In this document: one piece after another, positions 1 to 4,600 of the stretch
Layout of the letters: every line of letters begins with the position of its first letter
Position numbering within the stretch: position 1 is the stretch's first letter
Assembly: GCA_017399515.1 (NCBI GenBank)
Contig: JAFQBZ010000141.1
Span: 1 to 8,673, forward strand
DNA: 8,673 nt
Direction of reading: 5' to 3'
From: Clostridia bacterium
GTDB lineage: Bacteria; Bacillota; Clostridia; Christensenellales; UBA1242
Notes under the pieces: model-generated
Told to the model about the DNA's origin: nothing
The model's input: the letters and a program-made list of their open reading frames with translations, nothing else
Database searches by the model: none
Made by a program: the position numbers and the translations under genes

Positions 1-1039
1 AAACCTTATTTTGTTCTTCAATGGTGAATTCGCCACCACCAAGTGGAGTGATTACAGTTGCAAGTGATTCGCTGTTGTTATAGTCAATATTTTCTGAAGC
101 AGAAGAATATTCATCAGTATATTCAACGAATAACAAGTTATCACCATCAATAACTTTTGAGTAAAGTTTATATTCATAGACAAAACCGTTAAAGTTTATT
201 TTGAAAAATAATGGATTGCCTTCGGTGTAATCATTGTTTAAAAATTCAATTTGAAGTTTGTCAAAAATTTGGTTAGGTGCAAGAGATTTTTCAACAGGGT
301 ATGGATTGTCATCATCGTCAAGTTTGAATGTGTTAAACATAACAACAGGTTCAGTTAACTTGAAGAAATTGATAACAGGTTTTTGAAAACTTAAGAAGAA
401 ATCTTGACTTGCAACTCTAAAGTTAAATTCACATGATTTAGCAGGTTGATTTGAATCATCAACATAGCCATCACCATTAGTGGTGTAAGCAAAAATGAAA
501 GTAATTTTATGAGTTTCACCATCAAGTTCGTAAGAGATAAGGTCTGATGAAGCAGAACTTACAATAGGTGCAGAAGTTTGTGTGATAGGTGAGTTGTAAA
601 TGTAAACATTACCATTTGTAACAGCATAATAATAAACGCCATCAACACCGTCAATTGTGAAACTTTCAGGATATTTATCATCAGCGCCTTTTTCAAGAGT
701 TACAACTTTTGGGTAAGGGTGAAAGTTATCTAAAACAGTTCCAATATTTAAGGTGTAATTAAACTGAAGTGTTTTAAAGTTTATTGTTACTGAATTGTTT
801 GTGATGATGTAAGTTTTGTTATCTATTGTTGTGAACTTAGAATCATCAATAACTTGTCCTGGTTGTCCTTTTTCGCCTGGTTGAGAGAGAGAAATATAAT
901 TAAAAGCATTGTTATTTAAAACCGCAGCATTTGTTTCGGCATTGTCAATTTCTGCATTTCTTGAGCCTGAGAGCAGGCAGAAGGATAATGCAGAAATGAT
1001 TGATAAAACACCAATAAATAATTTTTTAAATTTTTTCAT
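1..1039 (-). CDS. Secreted beta-rich protein with collagen-like tract, 3' end cut by window
   Basis: Open frame of 346 codons running off the left edge with no stop, so the protein is partial at its C-terminus. I chose the ATG at 1039 because AAGGAAAG lies 6 nt upstream and the N-terminus is a clear signal peptide: MKKFKK, then a hydrophobic core at residues 7-23. Cleavage is plausible after S26 or A29. C21 is preceded by LSF, so a normal lipobox is absent and I do not call it a lipoprotein. Residues 55-63 (GEKGQPGQV) form three Gly-X-Y collagen-like triplets. The rest is rich in N, D, T, Y, F and V in alternating beta-strand patterns, with acidic loops NGDGYVDD (188-195) and LDDDDNPYP (240-248). 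Residues about 205-306 look related to part of the VirB6-like ectodomain at 4601. The gene follows the coupling ATPase by 36 nt with no terminator, so it is probably co-transcribed. I do not recognise the family. A surface or adhesion role in conjugation is inference. Confidence 0.85.
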   Translation of the reverse strand, partial: MKKFKKLFIGVLSIISALSFCLLSGSRNAEIDNAETNAAVLNNNAFNYISLSQPGEKGQPGQVIDDSKFTTIDNKTYIITNNSVTINFKTLQFNYTLNIGTVLDNFHPYPKVVTLEKGADDKYPESFTIDGVDGVYYYAVTNGNVYIYNSPITQTSAPIVSSASSDLISYELDGETHKITFIFAYTTNGDGYVDDSNQPAKSCEFNFRVASQDFFLSFQKPVINFFKLTEPVVMFNTFKLDDDDNPYPVEKSLAPNQIFDKLQIEFLNNDYTEGNPLFFKINFNGFVYEYKLYSKVIDGDNLLFVEYTDEYSSASENIDYNNSESLATVITPLGGGEFTIEEQNKV

Positions 1040-1045
1040 TATATT

Positions 1046-1053
1046 CTTTCCTT
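1046..1053 (-). promoter_or_regulatory. RBS fixing the secreted-protein start
   Basis: AAGGAAAG on the minus strand, 6 nt upstream of the ATG at 1039. It decides the start of a frame that has no stop inside the window. Confidence 0.6.
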
Positions 1054-1075
1054 ATGTTTTATTAAAAAATATTGA

Positions 1076-3040
1076 CTACATATCAGAGAAGTCGTCATTG
1101 TTTAAAACAATGCTGTTTCTTCTTCTAATGTCATAGAAAACTTCACTTTCTTTAAAGGTTCTTCCAGGAACGAATTCTGATGGAACGCAACCAATTTGAT
1201 AAAGGTCTAAAGTTTTAAAGTATGGTGTAACAATAGCCTTGCAAGGATATTGTTGGAAGTTGTTTGTAATGTTTTGACCAAGAGGAATCTTGTCAAGTTG
1301 TGAAGGGTGAATAAGTGGAACTTGTTGAAGAGAAGTGCTTGTTGAAGAAGTGCTCTTTTCTTTTCCACTGCCTTCATTTTTAGTTTTTGAGTCAACTTCA
1401 ATTGTATGGTTGCCAAGTTCTTTAGAAAACTCTTCACGAGTTTTAAGGTCAGGGGTTCCATAAAATAGAGTTGCACGGCATTGACCACGCACGATTTCAG
1501 CAACTTCTTTGCCATAAACATCGTCGAGTTGGGAATAAGATTGAATTGCCATGTTAAGGAAAATCCATCTAGATCTCGCAACGGTGATGATTCTGTTTAA
1601 GCCTTCAATTTTAGGCATGTTTGCAAATTCGTCGAGAATATAGAAAAGTGGGCGCTTAAGGTGTGCCATTTTATCACTGTTTACAAGTTCGTTTTCACGA
1701 GCCTTTTGAACGAATTCTTTATAAGATTGAGAAATGCAAACTGAAGCAAGTTTATAACGAGTTGCTCTTTCATCAGGAATTTTGATGAAGAATGCTGTTG
1801 GCTTGTCATCAAATTCAGTGAAACGAATATCGTTTTCAGATGTGAGGTAACAAATACCGTTATCAGAGAAAATTGAAAGGTTGGTTGTAAGAGATGACAT
1901 ATAACCGTCACGGGTAACGGTTGCTTTTGTTTGTGTGATGTTGGTTGAAAGTTCTTTTGATTTTGAAAGTGGGTCACGACCAGAAAAATAATCTTTAACA
2001 ACTTCATAGTCATCATCTTTATTCATGGCAATTTTGAATGCATTGAAGAAGTTATATTTTTCTTTAGTCATTCCAAGTGCTTCATTTTCACTGTCTTCAA
2101 GCATGGCAATCATACAAGCAAGGAAGTAGTCACGAGCACCGTCAGTCCATTGTTTATTTTTTGGGTCAGGGTCTGATGGAACAATCGCACTAGCAATATC
2201 GTTTAAACTTTCCATACAGTCGTCTTTGATTTTTTGTTTTTCAACATCAACCTCAACGAGTGTTTCACGAAGAGTTCCAAATGCTTTGCCCATAAATTCA
2301 TACCATTCAGAACTTTTAATTTCGCCACCTTTTAAAAGGTTAGGGTAGTTTTTAATAGGGTCATTTGTGTGTTTTAAAATTTCTTCTTCAAGGTGTGCTC
2401 TTTTTTGCCATTGAAGATAAATGTTTTCAAGTGGGTTCCAGCGTTTACTTGCATAAGGTTGGGTGAGGTCGAGTTGCAAAACTGTGTAACCTTGGTTTTT
2501 GAGTTTTAAACTGTGGTGGGCATAAATTTCGCCTTTAGGGTCAGTAATGAAAAGAGAAGGTCTGTTTTTAAGTTCTGATAAAATTTGCATTGTTGGTTCA
2601 ACCCAGCAAGCAGTTTTACCGGTACCAGATGCTCCCACAATCAAGACATGGCAGGCAGGTGTGAAGTGAATATGCAAGTTTTTGCGTTTATATTCAAATC
2701 TAAAAGGAATGCCTGTAATACTTAAGTTTTTAAGTTCAGTGAACCAACAGTTTGTAAAGTTTTTATTAAGTTCGTTAATGCTGGCAAAGTGTTGGTTTTC
2801 CATATCTTTTTTACCTTTAAGTTTTGAATCTTTGTCTTTGTTTGACATAGACAAAACATACATCAAGAAAATGACGCAGAATAAAATAAAGATGAATGAA
2901 AATGTGGTGTCAGATGTGAATGAAAAATTATCAGGGTCCATAAAATAACTAACAACTGCGCCACCAATAATAGAAATTAATAAAATTAAGCCGCTTGTTA
3001 TAAAGAAACTTGTAAAATTAAAACCTTTTTTTTCAGACAT
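1076..3040 (-). CDS. virD4: VirD4/TraG-type T4SS coupling ATPase
   Basis: A 654-residue membrane-anchored hexameric ATPase of the VirD4/TraG family, which receives the relaxase-DNA complex and feeds it to the secretion channel. Two N-terminal membrane segments are visible (about 11-31 and 48-64), followed by a charged stretch. The motor domain has Walker A GASGTGKT (136-143), the family motif DPKGEIY (167-173), RWNPL (200-204), Walker B LFYILDEFANMPKI (465-478, catalytic D470-E471), and the sensor-like QSYSQL (500-505). Between the two halves lies a helical insertion (about 205-460) like the all-alpha domain of this family. A Ser/Thr/Lys linker (about 552-570) precedes a conserved C-terminal part; such linkers are common in Gram-positive members. 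Length is normal and the frame intact, ending in TAG. The start has a strong GAAGGAGA site 4 nt upstream and a promoter with a short leader. It is divergent from the pilin genes and is followed by the secreted-protein gene. Confidence 0.96.
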   Translation of the reverse strand: MSEKKGFNFTSFFITSGLILLISIIGGAVVSYFMDPDNFSFTSDTTFSFIFILFCVIFLMYVLSMSNKDKDSKLKGKKDMENQHFASINELNKNFTNCWFTELKNLSITGIPFRFEYKRKNLHIHFTPACHVLIVGASGTGKTACWVEPTMQILSELKNRPSLFITDPKGEIYAHHSLKLKNQGYTVLQLDLTQPYASKRWNPLENIYLQWQKRAHLEEEILKHTNDPIKNYPNLLKGGEIKSSEWYEFMGKAFGTLRETLVEVDVEKQKIKDDCMESLNDIASAIVPSDPDPKNKQWTDGARDYFLACMIAMLEDSENEALGMTKEKYNFFNAFKIAMNKDDDYEVVKDYFSGRDPLSKSKELSTNITQTKATVTRDGYMSSLTTNLSIFSDNGICYLTSENDIRFTEFDDKPTAFFIKIPDERATRYKLASVCISQSYKEFVQKARENELVNSDKMAHLKRPLFYILDEFANMPKIEGLNRIITVARSRWIFLNMAIQSYSQLDDVYGKEVAEIVRGQCRATLFYGTPDLKTREEFSKELGNHTIEVDSKTKNEGSGKEKSTSSTSTSLQQVPLIHPSQLDKIPLGQNITNNFQQYPCKAIVTPYFKTLDLYQIGCVPSEFVPGRTFKESEVFYDIRRRNSIVLNNDDFSDM

Positions 3041-3044
3041 AATA

Positions 3045-3052
3045 TCTCCTTC
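3045..3052 (-). promoter_or_regulatory. Strong RBS of virD4
   Basis: GAAGGAGA on the minus strand, 4 nt from the ATG at 3040. It is close to a full anti-SD match and supports this start. Confidence 0.75.
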
Positions 3053-3080
3053 AAAAATAATCTATAACATATCAATTTGA

Positions 3081-3110
3081 ATTATAGCACAACAAAATAA
3101 AAAGTTGCAA
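3081..3110 (-). promoter_or_regulatory. Sigma-A-like promoter for virD4 and the secreted gene
   Basis: On the minus strand, -35 TTGCAA (3110-3105), an 18-nt spacer, and a perfect -10 TATAAT (3086-3081) preceded by TGC, an extended -10. Transcription would start near 3074, giving a leader of about 35 nt before the virD4 ATG. No other promoter is evident before the secreted-protein gene, so both genes probably depend on it. Confidence 0.7.
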
Positions 3111-3145
3111 ACGATTAAAATTGATTTATTAAATATTTATTATAA

Positions 3146-3159
3146 TTATTTATAAATAA
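3146..3159. repeat. 14-bp perfect palindrome, possible operator
   Basis: TTATTTATAAATAA is a perfect inverted repeat with no spacer. It lies about 36 bp upstream of the leftward -35 box and about 145 bp upstream of the rightward one. In such AT-rich DNA a palindrome of this size may be chance. No regulator gene is present in the window. Confidence 0.25.
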
Positions 3160-3304
3160 ACTGCGTGCATGCGACATTAAATAAATAATTTTTATAATTT
3201 GTAAAAAAGAATTGATATTTTGATAAAAAATACAATTTTTGTTATTTTGGGAAATTTTGAATAAATTAATTTTTTAAAAATTTTAAGTGAAAGGGTAAAA
3301 TTAG

Positions 3305-3334
3305 TTGCTTGTTTAAATTAAATTGTGCTAATAT
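3305..3334 (+). promoter_or_regulatory. Sigma-A-like promoter of pilin 1
   Basis: -35 TTGCTT (3305-3310), an 18-nt spacer, and -10 TAATAT (3329-3334) with the extended element TGC directly before it. Transcription would start near 3341. The leader is only about 20 nt and consists almost entirely of the ribosome binding site AAGGTGG (3350-3356). Confidence 0.7.
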
Positions 3335-3362
3335 TTGCGTATAGAAATTAAGGTGGTTAATT

Positions 3363-3662
3363 ATGATTGAAACTTTAAATATGTTTTCTTTTATTGGTGG
3401 TTCAGGTGAAGCAGTTTTAAACCCAATTTATGAAGGACTCACACTTATTGGACCTTATGCACTTTCAGTTGTTTTAGTTTTAAGTATATTCTATGGCATT
3501 TTTCTTGGTGTTAAATATGCGCAAGCAGAAGATGAGGCAACAAAGGCAAATATGCAAAAGACATTAATTAACTTTATTATTGGTGCGGCAGCAGTTTGGA
3601 TCTTGCTTGCAGTGCTTTATGCGATTCGTGAGCCTCTTGGCAGATGGATTACTTCAGGCTAA
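3363..3662 (+). CDS. Pilin-like conjugal transfer protein 1 (Mbov_0395-like / VirB2-like)
   Basis: A 99-residue membrane protein with a short N-terminal region and two hydrophobic helices (about 31-52 and 67-88) joined by a short charged loop. The core FYGIFLGVKYAQAE (43-56) matches the signature I associate with Mbov_0395-type pilin-like proteins and is shared with the next gene (FYGIQLGVKYAKAE). The two-helix layout is that of VirB2/TrbC pilins, but no cleavable signal peptide is seen. The start is well supported: AAGGTGG ends 6 nt upstream and the promoter sits just before it. Codons are ordinary for this AT-rich DNA (Phe mostly TTT, Tyr all TAT, Ile nearly all ATT), unlike the second pilin, so it may be a minor or initiating subunit. 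It ends in tandem stops (TAATAA). No convincing terminator follows, so some read-through into pilin 2 is possible. The family is fairly sure; the exact role is inferred. Confidence 0.8.
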   Translation: MIETLNMFSFIGGSGEAVLNPIYEGLTLIGPYALSVVLVLSIFYGIFLGVKYAQAEDEATKANMQKTLINFIIGAAAVWILLAVLYAIREPLGRWITSG

Positions 3663-3750
3663 TAACATAAAGTTGAATAATATCTTAATTTAACGCAAAT
3701 AATAAGATTATAAAAAAATAAAAAAAATATCAAAAAACGCTAAAATTTGT

Positions 3751-3779
3751 TTGTCAAAAGATTTTTAGTGTGATATTAT
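3751..3779 (+). promoter_or_regulatory. Strong sigma-A-like promoter of pilin 2
   Basis: -35 TTGTCA (3751-3756), a 17-nt spacer, and -10 TATTAT (3774-3779) with TGA just upstream, an extended -10. Of the four promoters seen it is one of the closest to consensus and has the ideal spacing. Transcription would start near 3786. This rules out the ATG at 3779-3781 as a start, because that codon overlaps the -10 box. Confidence 0.75.
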
Positions 3780-3810
3780 GTGATTAGTCGATTAAATAAT
3801 TTTTTAAAAA

Positions 3811-3815
3811 AGGAG
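3811..3815 (+). promoter_or_regulatory. RBS deciding the pilin 2 start
   Basis: AGGAG within AAAAAAGGAGAAAATT, 6 nt before the ATG at 3822. It places translation at 3822 rather than at the in-frame ATG 42 nt upstream, which has no ribosome binding site and lies in the promoter. Confidence 0.85.
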
Positions 3816-3821
3816 AAAATT

Positions 3822-4175
3822 ATGAATAAATTATTAAACATTTTCAGCATGTTAGCAAACGATGATGAAGTTGGTGCAGTAAACGAAGCATACAAAGCAT
3901 TTATTAAAATTGTAAACATCGTTTTACCAGTTTTAATGTCTGTTATCTTAGTTCTTGGTATGTTCTATGGTATTCAACTTGGTGTTAAATACGCTAAAGC
4001 AGAAGAAGATGATGATAAGAAAAAAGCAAGAGGACAACTTATCAATGTTATCGTTGGTTGTTTAATCGCTATTCTCTTCGTTGCTATCGTTGAAATCGTA
4101 TTGAACCAAAGATTCGTTGAAAAACTCTTCAGAAAAGTTGACGACGGTATTGGTAACGCAAATACTGATTACTAA
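3822..4175 (+). CDS. Pilin-like conjugal transfer protein 2 (Mbov_0395-like), probable major pilin
   Basis: A 117-residue two-helix membrane protein paralogous to the preceding one. Helices lie at about 32-56 and 72-95, separated by a strongly charged loop (KAEEDDDKKKAR, 59-70). The shared core is FYGIQLGVKYAKAE (48-61). The N-terminal 30 residues are amphipathic rather than a classical signal peptide, and a polar tail (about 97-117) follows helix 2. I start it at 3822, not at the upstream in-frame ATG, because AGGAG lies 6 nt before and the earlier codon sits in the promoter. It is a self-contained transcription unit: strong promoter, one gene, tandem stops, strong terminator. Codon use is of the highly expressed type: Phe TTC 5 of 6, Tyr TAC 3 of 4, Ile ATC 7 of 13, against 1 of 5, 0 of 5 and 1 of 12 in pilin 1. 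This fits a major structural subunit of the conjugation apparatus. Family assignment is from the motif; the major-pilin role is inferred. Confidence 0.82.
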   Translation: MNKLLNIFSMLANDDEVGAVNEAYKAFIKIVNIVLPVLMSVILVLGMFYGIQLGVKYAKAEEDDDKKKARGQLINVIVGCLIAILFVAIVEIVLNQRFVEKLFRKVDDGIGNANTDY

Positions 4176-4176
4176 T

Positions 4177-4205
4177 AAAAAACACGCAAAAATGCGTGTT
4201 TTTTT
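4177..4205 (+). terminator. Strong intrinsic terminator after pilin 2
   Basis: The stem CACGCA (4183-4188) pairs with TGCGTG (4193-4198) around an AAAA loop. The flanking A6 (4177-4182) and T6 (4199-4204) extend it to 12 bp and supply the U-tract. It begins one base after the tandem stop codons. Its A-tract/U-tract symmetry would let it also stop leftward transcripts. It separates high pilin expression from the downstream channel gene. Confidence 0.92.
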
Positions 4206-4276
4206 AATGCAAAAAATTTGAATTAAGAATAAGAAATTTGTTTTATTAAAATTTGAGAAATATGGTCAAATTGCAC

Positions 4277-4315
4277 AAAAATTGCAAAAATGTGAAAATT
4301 TTTGCAATTTTTTTT
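4277..4315 (+). terminator. Second hairpin with U-tract: backup terminator or attenuator
   Basis: AAAAATTGCAAAAA (4277-4290) is perfectly complementary to TTTTTGCAATTTTT (4299-4312), giving a 14-bp stem with an 8-nt loop and further T residues to 4315. The stem is mostly A-U, so weaker than the one at 4177. The 3' arm could also pair with AAATTGCA at 4268-4275, so two folds are possible. The mirror-image A-tract would let it act in both directions. It may catch read-through from pilin 2. Confidence 0.45.
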
Positions 4316-4462
4316 ATTTTTCAAGATAGTTATTTTTTGGTAAAAAATCACTTCAAAAATTATGGTAAAAAGACTATAAAAATTGTTTATTTTTTAGCCT
4401 TTTTTCATATAAAAAAATTATGAAAAAATTTAAAAAATATTGTGACAAATAGGGTTATTTGT

Positions 4463-4492
4463 TTGTCTATTTTTAGCGCATTATGTTATACT
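4463..4492 (+). promoter_or_regulatory. Sigma-A-like promoter of the VirB6-like gene
   Basis: -35 TTGTCT (4463-4468), an 18-nt spacer, and -10 TATACT (4487-4492) preceded by TGT, an extended -10. Transcription would start near 4499, leaving a leader of about 100 nt, the longest of the four in the window. Confidence 0.68.
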
Positions 4493-4590
4493 ATACCTGT
4501 TAGATTATATATTTATATAAACCGTTTGATTTTTTGAAAAAATTTCACTAAAAAAAACAAATTAGCAGAAACTAAAATTAAACAGGTTTT

Positions 4591-4596
4591 GGGGGA
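4591..4596 (+). promoter_or_regulatory. Atypical G-run RBS of the VirB6-like gene
   Basis: GGGGGA, 4 nt before the ATG at 4601. The other plus-strand genes use AGGAG or AAGGTGG. A G5 run pairs less well with the usual anti-SD, which may lower translation of a large channel protein relative to the pilins. No better in-frame start lies nearby. Confidence 0.5.
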
Positions 4597-4600
4597 AATT

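Larger units (their letters stand above)
3041..3362. other. Divergent intergenic region, virD4 / pilin 1
   Basis: This 322-bp, very AT-rich gap contains the leftward promoter (3081-3110), the rightward promoter (3305-3334) and both ribosome binding sites. The roughly 190 bp between the two -35 boxes hold a 14-bp perfect palindrome and one isolated GC-rich spot, listed separately. I see no open frame with a ribosome binding site, no tRNA and no terminator here. Its length leaves room for a regulator site or an origin of transfer, but nothing in the sequence proves either. Confidence 0.6.
4206..4600. other. AT-rich intergenic region before the VirB6-like gene
   Basis: About 395 bp with no credible gene. 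It holds a 14-bp-stem hairpin (4277-4312), a second A/T hairpin (TTTTTTCATA at 4400-4409 with TATGAAAAAA at 4419-4428, no U-tract after it), the promoter of the channel gene (4463-4492), and a leader of about 100 nt. I do not recognise a riboswitch, and no tRNA or structured RNA stands out. Confidence 0.6.

Noticed and set aside
952..1039. Lipoprotein signal at C21 of the secreted protein
   Set aside because: The residue before Cys is Phe (LSFC), which does not fit the lipobox.
1076..3040. Other-frame open stretches across virD4 (for example 1207-1581 and 1681-2016 minus, 2682-2948 plus)
   Set aside because: All lie inside a frame with complete ATPase motifs and have no family resemblance or ribosome binding site.
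3161..3175. Origin of transfer nick site
   Set aside because: No relaxase gene in the window and no nic sequence I recognise; kept only as an unexplained GC-rich spot.
3681..3710. Terminator after pilin 1
   Set aside because: Only a weak ATCTTA/TAAGAT stem of six A/T-rich pairs, followed by A residues rather than a U-tract.
3780..3821. Upstream in-frame start giving a 131-residue pilin 2
   Set aside because: The ATG overlaps the -10 box of a near-consensus promoter and has no ribosome binding site. The ATG at 3822 has AGGAG at ideal spacing.
4218..4246. Promoter TTGAAT-17-TTTTAT for a small RNA ending at the 4277 hairpin
   Set aside because: The -10 is poor and the extended element seen at the other four promoters is absent.
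4420..4452. Micro-ORF starting MKKFKK, like the start of the secreted protein
   Set aside because: Only ten codons, no ribosome binding site, and the likeness rests on A/T-rich low-complexity sequence.
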